DNA of 37,804 nt from a virus: the IMG/VR virus record IMGVR_UViG_3300036944_000228, positions 1-37,804 of that record. The stretch is one strand, 5' to 3'. Shown piece by piece: positions 7,878-13,967 of the stretch. A program made the position numbers and the translations under genes. The stretch's first letter is position 1. Every line of letters begins with the position of its first letter. Under the pieces are notes generated by a model. That model did not search any database, had not been told where the DNA came from, and worked only from the letters and a program-made list of their open reading frames with translations.

Positions 7878-9137
7878 TTAATATCCGCTAATAACGTCTA
7901 AGACTTCGTAGTCATCATCTTCGTAGTCTTGGTTGTAGTTAGCTATAGCTAGTTGATCAATGTAACTTAGAGCATCTACCAAGTCATCATGTACACCTGC
8001 TGTAGGGAACATAACTAATTGATCTCTAAACTCACCCCAGTCCTCATCCTCATTGAAGGTAATCCTTCCATGCTCCATGCGACCTTGTAAGCTCCAGACA
8101 ACCCTATCAGTCTTCTTCTTATTCCCGTGAGTTAAGTCCTGTATGTGAGCATAGATGTTATTCTTTCTCATCAAGTCATTAAGGTATGGCAGTACAGCAT
8201 TCTTCAATGCTCCTCGCTCAATACCTATGCTTGTAGGTTGAAAGTCTCTAATCACCTTTAAAATGTTAACTGCAGTCTCTCTGATGTCCCACCGACCATG
8301 CTGTATCTTGTGAACCCACCAGTTACCGTTATCCTCTAACTTAACAACTGCAATAGCTGTCTCGTCTAGTCTCTTCTTAGATGCCCCAGCATTCTTACCT
8401 ACCTCTTCAAAACCTGCTAAGTCAATGGCTACAATGTAGCTACCGTAACTAGGTTCTTCAGCAGTCTTGAACCATTCCTCTTTAAAGACATCAGCACCTG
8501 CAGTATCAAAGCTAGACAAATACTCCTGCTTGAATGCAAAGGAACTCAATGTACGCTTTGCAGCTTCAATCTCCTTAGGATCAATAGTCTCATTGTCCTG
8601 CGTTGTGAAGTGCCAGCTCTTCCATTCCTCGTCTGTGTTGTCCTGTCCTAGATTAAAAGTATCGTAGAACCAGTTACGACCACTAGGAGTACTAATGAAC
8701 AGTGCTCTACCCTTCTTATCTGACAGTGAAGCTCGAATGATCTTCTGCCATACATCTTCCTTGATAAAGGCACATTCGTCCATCACTACATAGACTAACG
8801 ACACACCTCGGAGACTATCTGGATTATCAGCTCCTCGTACTAAGATCTTCTTACCGTTGATCAGAGTAATCTCTAAGTTATTCACATGGCTAGACTTAAT
8901 CACAGGTCTACCTAGCTCATGCAGTAAATCCCACATAATCGTTCTAGCTTGTCCTAAGGTAGGTGCTATGTACATCACAGCTGACCCATCTGGACAGTTA
9001 AGACCTTCAATCAGTAACGATACTGCTGACAGTCTAGACTTACCACACCTTCGACCTGCAGCTACTACTTTAAAGCGTGTAGTATCTTTAAAGACACTCT
9101 GCTGCCAATTCAGTAGCTTAAAGTTTAACTCTGTCAT
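7878..9137 (-). CDS. terL: Terminase large subunit
   Basis: 419 residues; its ATG overlaps the stop of the small subunit (ATGA). Visible motifs are Walker A AGRRCGKS (residues 27-34), Walker B YVVMDE (D120-E121), the coupling segment FISTPSG (about 148-153), nuclease acidic residue D239 in YIVAIDLAG, and HDDLVDAL with D384-D385. The ATPase drives DNA packaging through the portal and the RNase H-like domain cuts concatemers. It is shorter than T7 gp19 (586 residues). Confidence 0.95.
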   Translation of the reverse strand: MTELNFKLLNWQQSVFKDTTRFKVVAAGRRCGKSRLSAVSLLIEGLNCPDGSAVMYIAPTLGQARTIMWDLLHELGRPVIKSSHVNNLEITLINGKKILVRGADNPDSLRGVSLVYVVMDECAFIKEDVWQKIIRASLSDKKGRALFISTPSGRNWFYDTFNLGQDNTDEEWKSWHFTTQDNETIDPKEIEAAKRTLSSFAFKQEYLSSFDTAGADVFKEEWFKTAEEPSYGSYIVAIDLAGFEEVGKNAGASKKRLDETAIAVVKLEDNGNWWVHKIQHGRWDIRETAVNILKVIRDFQPTSIGIERGALKNAVLPYLNDLMRKNNIYAHIQDLTHGNKKKTDRVVWSLQGRMEHGRITFNEDEDWGEFRDQLVMFPTAGVHDDLVDALSYIDQLAIANYNQDYEDDDYEVLDVISGY

Positions 9138-9520
9138 ACGTCTATTACCTCGTCTGATGTACTAACCACAGGACTATTAAGTCCACTGATGTTAATACTG
9201 ATCTGAGGCATATTACCACCACTCTTAGCTGTATCAAACACTGAGGCTGGTAAGATCCTATCCATAGCTAACTTAATAGCTGCCATCTGTCCGGGATGTT
9301 CATCATCCAAGGCTATCTGAATCATCTTATCAAGGATTCTAGTACCACCTGTGGCTAATAGTCTTTCCTTGAATTCTTGAAGCCTACCTGCATCTCCTAC
9401 AGGTCTGCCTACCTTATTCTTAGTTCTGTTCTTAACAGCTTGTAGATCACTCTTTGGAGGTCTGCCCTTACCACGTAGTTTAGGAGACACAATCCTTGAG
9501 ACATCATCTTTAGTTTCCAT
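9134..9520 (-). CDS. terS: Terminase small subunit (putative)
   Basis: 128 residues, from ATG 9520 with AAAGGA upstream, translationally coupled to terL. The N-terminal third is very basic (KLRGKGRPPKSDLQAVKNRTKNKVGRP) with two AT-hook-like GRP cores, followed by a helical middle. Small terminase subunits recognise the packaging site on phage DNA. The assignment rests on position and DNA-binding character rather than a clear family signature. It is the first gene of the late arm. Confidence 0.75.
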   Translation of the reverse strand: METKDDVSRIVSPKLRGKGRPPKSDLQAVKNRTKNKVGRPVGDAGRLQEFKERLLATGGTRILDKMIQIALDDEHPGQMAAIKLAMDRILPASVFDTAKSGGNMPQISINISGLNSPVVSTSDEVIDV

Positions 9521-9564
9521 CGTCTTTGTCCTTTATAGGGAGACTTTTAAGTGTAGTACTATAA

Positions 9565-9592
9565 AGTACCTAAGACATTAACATAAATGTTA
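9565..9592 (+). promoter_or_regulatory. Regulatory element copy A with palindrome
   Basis: Contains TAACAT-AA-ATGTTA, a perfect six-base-arm palindrome, preceded by AGTACCTAAGACAT. Bases 9565-9585 match 13968-13988 at 20 of 21 positions, in the same orientation. Both sites are followed by AT-rich sequence with TACTTATAT. A repressor/activator operator or promoter element is likely; the protein is unknown. Confidence 0.55.
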
Positions 9593-9671
9593 TATAGACA
9601 TAAATATTATAAGTACTTATATTAGTTATTAATATTAATTTACTTAGTAAGTAATATATTATAAGTAACTG

Positions 9672-9697
9672 TTAATAGTGTATTTAACTTCTATGTT
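9672..9697 (-). promoter_or_regulatory. Regulatory element copy B, facing the late arm
   Basis: A 26-base stretch on the minus strand is identical to 13983-14008 on the plus strand. It begins AACATAGAAG and ends TACACTATTAA. It points towards terminase, about 150 bases upstream. TACACT would be the -10, but the -35 position here is poor, so the shared sequence may be a protein-binding site. Confidence 0.6.
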
Positions 9698-9715
9698 CCC
9701 TTTCCAAGGTGTACA
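9695..9715. repeat. 21-bp direct repeat, copy 1 (partner 9865-9885)
   Basis: Begins GTTCCCTTTC and ends AAGGTGTACA. The second copy at 9865-9885 differs at one base (C to T at the eleventh position). The copies are 170 bp apart and non-coding, each preceded by AACTT. Function unknown. Confidence 0.75.
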
Positions 9716-9842
9716 GTTCAGACTTTGTAGTCTTAACTTAGTAGTGGGGTCAGGCTACTTAGTAAACATAGTTATTTCCTATACAGAATATTATACACTA
9801 TGTTTGTCTATTTGTCAAGTCTTTTCTTAAATTTATTTCACT

Positions 9843-9860
9843 TTAGAGTCTAAACTCTAA
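9843..9860. repeat. Inverted repeat TTAGAGT-CTAA-ACTCTAA
   Basis: Seven-base perfect arms around a four-base centre, immediately upstream of the second 21-bp repeat. Could be an operator; there is no U-tract, so it is not a terminator. Confidence 0.55.
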
Positions 9861-9864
9861 CTTA

Positions 9865-9885
9865 GTTCCCTTTCTAAGGTGTACA
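9865..9885. repeat. 21-bp direct repeat, copy 2 (partner 9695-9715)
   Basis: Second copy of the GTTCCCTTTC...AAGGTGTACA repeat, with one mismatch. It lies four bases after the inverted repeat at 9843-9860. Confidence 0.75.
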
Positions 9886-10010
9886 AATTGTCTGTACTTA
9901 TCCTTAATTGTATACACTTTTGAATACATTTTAGATACTTTGTAGTTCTTGTTAGTTTTACTTTGTAGATCAAGGACTTATAGTTACTTCATCTGTCCCT
10001 AATTATCCTT

Positions 10011-10039
10011 TTTTGTGAGCTTCGTAGGCTCCCACAAAA
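10011..10039. other. Hairpin without U-tract
   Basis: TTTTGTGAGC, a seven-base loop, then GCT-CC-CACAAAA: ten pairs with a two-base bulge. The T-rich arm comes first and the A-rich arm last on the plus strand, the reverse of a terminator, and neither strand has a following T-run. It may act as a DNA cruciform or RNA structure. Confidence 0.4.
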
Positions 10040-10098
10040 GTAATCACTAAGTAGTCACCCCTCCCCCCATCAAAGTTAGTTAGTGCTCACTTACAAGG

Positions 10099-10112
10099 TA
10101 CACTATAGGTAG
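10099..10112 (+). repeat. T7/SP6-promoter-core-like direct repeat, copy 1
   Basis: TACACTATAGGTAG, repeated exactly at 10131-10144, 32 bp downstream. The internal CACTATAGG is identical to the melting/initiation core of the T7 promoter, and AGGT-ACACTATAG resembles the SP6 promoter. The genome encodes no recognisable phage RNA polymerase, so promoter use is unproven. The sites may instead bind an initiator protein. Confidence 0.5.
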
Positions 10113-10130
10113 CGTTAGTGAGTACTCACA

Positions 10131-10144
10131 TACACTATAGGTAG
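10131..10144 (+). repeat. T7/SP6-promoter-core-like direct repeat, copy 2
   Basis: Second perfect copy of TACACTATAGGTAG. It is preceded by GTACTCACA, which recalls the ACTCAC of the T7 promoter but with extra bases between. It adjoins the 23-bp tandem repeats. Confidence 0.5.
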
Positions 10145-10145
10145 T

Positions 10146-10191
10146 GTGTCGGAAAGTTGACACTAGAGGTGTCGGAATATTGACAGTGTGT
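10146..10191 (+). repeat. Two 23-bp tandem repeats (GTGTCGGAA..TTGACA)
   Basis: Units at 10146-10168 and 10169-10191 share GTGTCGGAA, two variable bases, then TTGACA. The TTGACA hexamers are exactly 23 bp apart. A further 10-bp tandem pair (GTGTAGGTCG, GTGTAGGTGG) overlaps at 10188-10207. The TTGACA hexamers have no good -10 at 17 bp, so these look like protein-binding repeats rather than promoters. Confidence 0.65.
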
Positions 10192-10240
10192 AGGTCGGTG
10201 TAGGTGGCTTTAAAGGATACTCAGGGTTAACCCTTAGAAG

Positions 10241-10360
10241 TACTCCATAGGGTATCAAGGATACTTTATAGGGTATGCAAAATACTAGGCAGGGTATATC
10301 TAAAGTTATTCACAAGTTATTAACACCTTGTGGATAAGGTACTGGCGGGGGTATACAGTT
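10241..10360 (+). repeat. 21-bp origin iterons, TACT-N4-(A/G)GGGTAT
   Basis: Three units in perfect 21-bp tandem at 10241-10261, 10262-10282 and 10283-10303 share TACT, four variable bases, then AGGGTAT. A fourth unit at 10340-10360 has GGGGTAT. A 21-bp period puts all sites on one face of the helix, as in iterons bound by plasmid and phage replication initiators. The gap between units three and four holds two of the DnaA-like boxes. Confidence 0.75.
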
Positions 10361-10403
10361 ATACACAGGTTAAGTCTTATATAAGAGTTAGAATTGTGGA
10401 TAA
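10306..10403. other. DnaA-box cluster, part of putative replication origin
   Basis: Four 9-mers fit TTATNCACA: TTATTCACA (10306-10314, plus), TGTGGATAA (10329-10337, minus, perfect TTATCCACA), TTATACACA (10359-10367, plus) and TGTGGATAA (10395-10403, minus, perfect). With the adjacent iterons and AT-rich flanks this looks like an origin using host DnaA with a phage initiator. T7-like phages usually start at promoters, so this would be a different mode. The initiator gene is not identified. Confidence 0.7.
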
Positions 10404-10628
10404 GTACTAGTTCTGGTGTTAGTAACTTCTGCCAAGGGGTAAGGTACTACTTGAGCTTGAACGTCACCACGGGGCTATAAATGGCCTTCCTGATACCATG
10501 AGAAAAACTCTTACATATTGTGAGAAAAAGTATAGATTATTTACAGTTTGTAAGGTTCACGTAAGGTAGCTCTGGATAATTGAGGGCAAGACAGAAGCAA
10601 TAGTGCACTGTTAAACTCAGGAGAATGT

Positions 10629-10802
10629 ATGACAAGCTTACCTACACCTAGTGGATGGACACTGCAGGAAATCAGAGACTGTTTAGAGAAAGTAACACAG
10701 ACAATGTCAGAGACTGAGAACAGGTCTCACCGTTGGTACTTACTGTCACAGCAACAATGTAACTTAGAACACCTTATCAACCTAATTGAAACAGCGGAGT
10801 AA
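10629..10802 (+). CDS. Small hypothetical early protein
   Basis: 57 residues, MTSLPTPSGWTLQEIRDCLEK..., ending LIETAE. An AGGAG lies just upstream of ATG 10629. It is helical and soluble with no recognised family. It is the first gene of the plus arm, six bases ahead of the next, and thus likely one of the first proteins made on infection. Confidence 0.65.
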   Translation: MTSLPTPSGWTLQEIRDCLEKVTQTMSETENRSHRWYLLSQQQCNLEHLINLIETAE

Positions 10803-10808
10803 TTTAAC

Positions 10809-11033
10809 ATGAAATATCAAGCAATCTTTGACATCTGGGCAGTGCCTACAGACCTACTAAAGCACGTTCAAGCGGGTCAAATGGTCTACGCAGGTGACAA
10901 GTCTAACAAAGGCAGATTCTTAGGTGTACGCAAAACAGGCAGTATTGTAGTAGCTTGGCAGGGTAATGTCCAAGCTCACTCTGACAAGATGGGCTACATT
11001 AAATCACTTCGTAACTATGCAAAGGGAGCATAA
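10809..11033 (+). CDS. Small hypothetical early protein
   Basis: 74 residues. MKYQAIFDIWAVPTDLLKHVQAGQMVYAG..., then GRFLGVRKTGSIVVAWQGN, suggests a small beta-barrel-like fold with a basic C-terminus (YIKSLRNYAKGA). No family is recognised. It lies in the early cluster where T7-like phages encode host-takeover proteins. Confidence 0.65.
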   Translation: MKYQAIFDIWAVPTDLLKHVQAGQMVYAGDKSNKGRFLGVRKTGSIVVAWQGNVQAHSDKMGYIKSLRNYAKGA

Positions 11034-11036
11034 AAC

Positions 11037-11135
11037 ATGAGCAAAGAAACTATTTATGACATCCTCTCAGCAGTACTGTTAGGTCTTGCATTGACCTGTG
11101 GTGCATTAGCATACTTTGACGTATTAACTAAGTAA
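11037..11135 (+). CDS. Tiny membrane protein (32 residues)
   Basis: ATG 11037 follows AAGGGAGCATAAAAC, so it has a clear RBS overlapping the end of the previous gene. The protein MSKETIYDILSAVLLGLALT continues CGALAYFDVLTK. One membrane segment covers about residues 8-26. Function unknown. Confidence 0.6.
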   Translation: MSKETIYDILSAVLLGLALTCGALAYFDVLTK

Positions 11136-11148
11136 AGGAAACAATATC

Positions 11149-11424
11149 ATGACTAAACTTGCATACATTAACTATTTTGCCTCACCTTATGCTGATGCTA
11201 GAGATCAATATCAGGTCGAATCTGTAGAGGTAATTGAAAAGCCTTTATGGTGGCAAGAAAAGGGATTGTCTTACACTGCTACAGGCTACGGTAAGAAAAT
11301 ACCTACACGCTACATGGTGAGCTATAAAGGCAAGTTTCGTAGGGTTTATTGTGCTATCTATTCCAACAATGGCACAATGTATATTGGCAACCTCTCGCAG
11401 GGTTTATTTGTAAATATCAACTGA
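11149..11424 (+). CDS. Hypothetical early protein
   Basis: 91 residues behind AAAGGAAACAATATC, the RBS leader form repeated before several early genes here. Tyr-rich, basic and probably beta-structured (VESVEVIEKPLWWQEKGL, RYMVSYKGKFRRVYCAIYS). No recognised family. It is followed by a 122-bp non-coding stretch with four hairpins. Confidence 0.65.
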   Translation: MTKLAYINYFASPYADARDQYQVESVEVIEKPLWWQEKGLSYTATGYGKKIPTRYMVSYKGKFRRVYCAIYSNNGTMYIGNLSQGLFVNIN

Positions 11425-11451
11425 GAGTCGCCTAAGTGACAGTCTACCATG

Positions 11452-11525
11452 TTGGAGTGTGACAGACTCCAATGTAGTGCACTATCGCACTTCACCCGTG
11501 GCTTTGCCACATAAGGCTACGGCCT
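11452..11525 (+). other. Array of four small hairpins between early genes
   Basis: In 74 nt four perfect stem-loops follow one another: TTGGAGT/ACTCCAA with a 7-nt loop (11452-11472), AGTGC/GCACT with a 6-nt loop (11476-11491), GTGGC/GCCAC with a TTT loop (11498-11510) and AGGC/GCCT with a TACG loop (11514-11525). There is no U-run, so this is not a simple terminator. It may be an mRNA-processing or stability element, or a small RNA. Confidence 0.5.
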
Positions 11526-11546
11526 ACCATTAAAGGAAACACGATC

Positions 11547-11870
11547 ATGGCTAAATCAGCAGAAAACTTTGTTCAACACATTGCTGACACTCTCACCAAC
11601 GGATTCGATGAGAATGACTTGAACGTTGACGATCAACCAATGACAGCCTTTGACTACTTAGGCGATGCCTTGGACATTGAATACATCGTCAACAGTAAGG
11701 CTGAGTATCTGGGTGCACGTGTACTGGTGGCCTTTGGTGGCCCTAATATCTGGATCAACACCCGTACAAACACCGTTGAGGGTCAATGGTGGGGTGACTC
11801 ATGCAAAGCTACCTTCACTGACAATATCGGCCTTGATGAGGCCTTGGAAGAACTCTGGAATTGCCGTTAA
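11547..11870 (+). CDS. Acidic hypothetical early protein
   Basis: 107 residues after AAAGGAAACACGATC. Strongly acidic (FDENDLNVDD, LDEALEELW) with WINTRTNTVEGQWWGD in the middle. No named family is recognised. A DNA-mimic or inhibitor role, as in T7 Ocr, is conceivable from charge alone but is not shown. Confidence 0.65.
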   Translation: MAKSAENFVQHIADTLTNGFDENDLNVDDQPMTAFDYLGDALDIEYIVNSKAEYLGARVLVAFGGPNIWINTRTNTVEGQWWGDSCKATFTDNIGLDEALEELWNCR

Positions 11871-11897
11871 TCTAGCACTATATAGGGAAACAGTAAA

Positions 11898-12059
11898 ATG
11901 ACTTATTACGATCACGAATTCAAGCGACTGGGTGACAGTGCTCAGGCAGATCTTAAACTAATGGCTGTTAACGGTGAGACTAGGTGGCTGACTGTATCGG
12001 CTGATAAGATCAAGGCTATTTTAGCCATTCTAAACATTGACGAAGAGGATATGTCCTAA
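11898..12059 (+). CDS. Small hypothetical protein
   Basis: 53 residues, MTYYDHEFKRLGDSAQADLK..., ending NIDEEDMS. ATG 11898 follows TATAGGGAAACAGTAAA, and the stop overlaps the next start (TAATG). Soluble, helical; unknown function. Confidence 0.6.
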   Translation: MTYYDHEFKRLGDSAQADLKLMAVNGETRWLTVSADKIKAILAILNIDEEDMS

Positions 12060-12268
12060 TGATTAAACAATCACAGATCATTGAATGTGCTGAAGAGTTA
12101 GGCTATGTCTTAGAGCCTCACGATGCTGATGATGTTCTATCAAGTTCATTTGAGGGTGAGACTGTCTACAGGGCAGTCACAGACTGGCTCAATGCCTTTG
12201 AAACGTGTGCTGATTTCGATGCACCTAAATATAAACAGATCAAGATTAAATGGGATACAAACAAATGA
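12059..12268 (+). CDS. Small hypothetical protein
   Basis: 69 residues (MIKQSQIIECAEELGYVLEP...). It starts on the last base of the previous stop and ends in an ATGA overlap with the next gene, showing tight translational coupling. Acidic N-terminal two thirds, basic tail (KYKQIKIKWDTNK). No family recognised. Confidence 0.6.
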   Translation: MIKQSQIIECAEELGYVLEPHDADDVLSSSFEGETVYRAVTDWLNAFETCADFDAPKYKQIKIKWDTNK

Positions 12269-12489
12269 CTAAAGAACAAAAAGCTTTTATGCACTTCTAC
12301 GGTAAGTGTATGGCGGTTGCCTCTGACGATGAAGTAAAGTACTTCTTTGCCAACAAAAACAAAGCTCAAGAGGGCACTTACAAAGAACAACAGGCCATCA
12401 GGGACGGGATTGTCTACTGGGGTCACATCGAAGACGCTTGGCTCTTATGGCTTGAGGCCGTTAACTATGCAAAGGATACAAACAAATGA
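12265..12489 (+). CDS. Small hypothetical protein
   Basis: 74 residues from ATG 12265, in an ATGA overlap. An in-frame ATG at 12250 is less likely because GGATACAAACAAATGA at the chosen start is repeated at the next gene's start (12486). The sequence MTKEQKAFMHFYGKCMAVAS... is helical and soluble, with VYWGHIEDAWLLWLEAV near the C-terminus. Unknown function. Confidence 0.6.
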   Translation: MTKEQKAFMHFYGKCMAVASDDEVKYFFANKNKAQEGTYKEQQAIRDGIVYWGHIEDAWLLWLEAVNYAKDTNK

Positions 12490-12665
12490 ATACTAAACTA
12501 TTAAAACACTCACGGGAACTATTCAAGACCTACGATGTACCTGAGCACGTTCGCAGGGATTATCGTCGCAAGTGGATTCGCTCTGTACGCCTACTGGGTG
12601 ACAAGTGGCTTTTGAGTCAATCTGTACAGCGTCTAAACCCTTCGAAGGGGACTCTAGATGTATAA
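12486..12665 (+). CDS. Small basic conserved phage protein
   Basis: 59 residues, MNTKLLKHSRELFKTYDVPE..., very basic (HVRRDYRRKWIRSVRLLGDKW). It starts in an ATGA overlap and its end overlaps the next start by eight bases. Proteins of this type recur in early regions of aquatic phages. The charge suggests binding to nucleic acid or an acidic host target, but no function is known. Confidence 0.65.
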   Translation: MNTKLLKHSRELFKTYDVPEHVRRDYRRKWIRSVRLLGDKWLLSQSVQRLNPSKGTLDV

Positions 12666-12813
12666 GATTGTGTCTATATCATCAGGGATTGTGGTGGCTA
12701 CCTTTAATAAGCTATCATTTGCTCAGGAGTGGCTCCAAGATAACAATAATCTAGAGGGTCAACCTGCGAACCTTTATAAACTTGTTATAACTCGAAAGGA
12801 ACCTAAACCATGA
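12658..12813 (+). CDS. Small hypothetical protein
   Basis: 51 residues, MYKIVSISSGIVVATFNKLS... with AQEWLQDNNN and a basic tail. It starts within the end of the previous gene and ends in an ATGA overlap. Looks like a small alpha/beta domain; unknown function. Confidence 0.55.
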   Translation: MYKIVSISSGIVVATFNKLSFAQEWLQDNNNLEGQPANLYKLVITRKEPKP

Positions 12814-13094
12814 TTAAATTCAAATTTGATACGTTACTGGCTGACAGTAGGGCTTTGGTCACTGTCTTATGTGAAATTGACATAGAGGCTGATTATGTAG
12901 ACTTTTCTGAGGTACTTTATGAGGGCTTCAACGTCTTCGATGTACTGTCTGACAATCAGTGGAAAGACCTAGAATGGGAGGCTTTAAAAGCTTATAAAGA
13001 TGAACATTATGAACAACTGACCATTGACCATGACAACAATAGCACTTTAGAAGCCCTCTATGGCCTCTCTAAGCCTTCATTTCACATACGTTAA
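12810..13094 (+). CDS. Acidic hypothetical protein
   Basis: 94 residues behind GAAAGGAACC, in an ATGA overlap with the previous gene. Acidic and helical (CEIDIEADYVDFSEVLYEGF...). No recognised family. Confidence 0.6.
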   Translation: MIKFKFDTLLADSRALVTVLCEIDIEADYVDFSEVLYEGFNVFDVLSDNQWKDLEWEALKAYKDEHYEQLTIDHDNNSTLEALYGLSKPSFHIR

Positions 13095-13107
13095 GGGGTA
13101 GGTAGCT

Positions 13108-13296
13108 ATGTTATACAATAAAGGCTCAATTGTAGGGTATTCAGGGGCTTATGGCCTTAAGGTCTTAGAGTTTAAATTTAACTGCCTTATGACTGACGAT
13201 GAACTAGGGGCTCTCATGTACTCATTGAGAGAGAATTTTAATGAGATGGGTGAAGGTTTAACCTTTAAAGTTAACTTTGAAAGTGAGGATGTATAA
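13108..13296 (+). CDS. Small hypothetical protein
   Basis: 62 residues after GGGGTAGGTAGCT. MLYNKGSIVGYSGAYGLKVL... has a beta-rich look. The TAA is followed at once by the next ATG. Unknown function. Confidence 0.55.
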   Translation: MLYNKGSIVGYSGAYGLKVLEFKFNCLMTDDELGALMYSLRENFNEMGEGLTFKVNFESEDV

Positions 13297-13521
13297 ATGT
13301 TATCAGAAATTGACTTAAAAGACTGGGATGAACAACCCTCTAAACCTTTATACGATGTACCTAAAGAAACACCTATAAAGACTCACATTGGGTTGTTATG
13401 GTTTAAGCACATAGACGGGGCTTACAGTCTGTGCTACGATGTAGAAGGACACCCAGTGCATATGCAAGCATGGGCTACAGTTAACCCTTATATGAGGAAA
13501 AAACAAGATGGTTCAATCTAA
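13297..13521 (+). CDS. Small hypothetical protein
   Basis: 74 residues, MLSEIDLKDWDEQPSKPLYD..., with HIGLLWFKHIDGAYSLCYDVEG and a basic end (MRKKQDGSI). GAAAGTGAGGATG upstream gives an RBS within the previous gene. Unknown function. Confidence 0.55.
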   Translation: MLSEIDLKDWDEQPSKPLYDVPKETPIKTHIGLLWFKHIDGAYSLCYDVEGHPVHMQAWATVNPYMRKKQDGSI

Positions 13522-13540
13522 AATGTACGGAGGTATGGTG

Positions 13541-13687
13541 ATGAATGAGTATTGTTATCAGGTAAGCCCTACAAAGACTGTTTGGGTGTATGCCTCAAAT
13601 GAGGAAGAAGCTGAAGGATTAGTGTTTGAGCAGCTTGGATACGATCCTAAGGAAATGGACTTAATTGAAGTGAGGGAAGACGTATGA
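13541..13687 (+). CDS. Small acidic hypothetical protein
   Basis: 48 residues from ATG 13541 (MNEYCYQVSPTKTVWVYASN...), chosen because GGAGG lies seven bases upstream. An in-frame ATG at 13508 would add 11 residues. It ends in an ATGA overlap with the next gene. The pattern 'A.NEEEAEGLVFEQLGYDP' suggests a small alpha/beta fold. Unknown function. Confidence 0.55.
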   Translation: MNEYCYQVSPTKTVWVYASNEEEAEGLVFEQLGYDPKEMDLIEVREDV

Positions 13688-13923
13688 AGTGCCAATGTTG
13701 TGATCGACTATTGACAGACTTTGAAGCTACACGTAAACACGCTGTAACAGGTATGTTTATAGACCTATGTCAGCAATGCTTCAAAACTGTACAGATGGAT
13801 GCTAATCTGCCCACCAAAGACCGTAGAGATTTGATCTCAGAGGATGACATTGATGACAGCGTAGAAGCTGAAGATGAACATGAGAGTAACATTGGTGACA
13901 CCTTAGATGGAAAGGACTATTGA
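13684..13923 (+). CDS. Small zinc-binding protein
   Basis: 79 residues. The N-terminus MKCQCCDRLLTDFEATRKH has a C.CC cluster, followed by LCQQC, giving a four-cysteine zinc-ribbon-like site within residues 3-33. The C-terminal half is highly acidic (SEDDIDDSVEAEDEHES). Such proteins recur in early regions of podoviruses with no assigned role; a transcription-modulating role is only a guess. The stop codon overlaps the -35 of the following promoter. Confidence 0.65.
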   Translation: MKCQCCDRLLTDFEATRKHAVTGMFIDLCQQCFKTVQMDANLPTKDRRDLISEDDIDDSVEAEDEHESNIGDTLDGKDY

Positions 13924-13948
13924 CAAACTGTACAAAGTATGCTACCCT
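13920..13948 (+). promoter_or_regulatory. Sigma70-type promoter for the second early block
   Basis: TTGACA (13920-13925), a 17-bp spacer, then TACCCT with TGC before it (extended -10). The -10 itself is weak (three of six), but spacing and TGn match the two clearer promoters on the minus arm. It overlaps the end of the previous gene. Confidence 0.55.
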
Positions 13949-13967
13949 TACTTTAAAGGTACTACAG

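Larger units (their letters stand above)
9521..10628. other. Divergent non-coding control and origin region
   Basis: The only long gene-free stretch (1.1 kb), between the two divergent arms. The left third (9540-9700) is very AT-rich and holds copies of a regulatory element. The middle (9695-10040) has a 21-bp direct repeat, an inverted repeat and a hairpin. The right part (10099-10403) carries four kinds of direct repeat plus DnaA-box-like sites. The stretch from 10404 to 10628 has only weak promoter-like matches, such as TTGAGC then TATAAA at 10451-10481 with a 19-bp spacer. No tRNA or convincing gene was seen. Confidence 0.8.

Noticed and set aside
9534-9543. TATAGGGAGA, a 10-base match to the end of the T7 promoter
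   Set aside because: The upstream part of the promoter is missing, it points away from terminase, and it sits beside the complement of the terminase RBS (AAAGGA); likely chance.
10011-10039. Hairpin as a rho-independent terminator
   Set aside because: T-rich arm precedes and A-rich arm follows, and neither strand has a trailing U-run.
10099-10360. CRISPR array
   Set aside because: Repeats are short, of several kinds, and lack uniform spacers or cas genes; they fit origin/operator repeats.
10498-10569. 23-codon frame (MRKTLTYCEKKYRLFTVCKV...)
   Set aside because: No RBS and no coupling; cannot be told from chance in a non-coding region.
9521-10628. tRNA or integrase attachment site
   Set aside because: No cloverleaf or CCA-type end could be found, and no integrase gene exists in the window.
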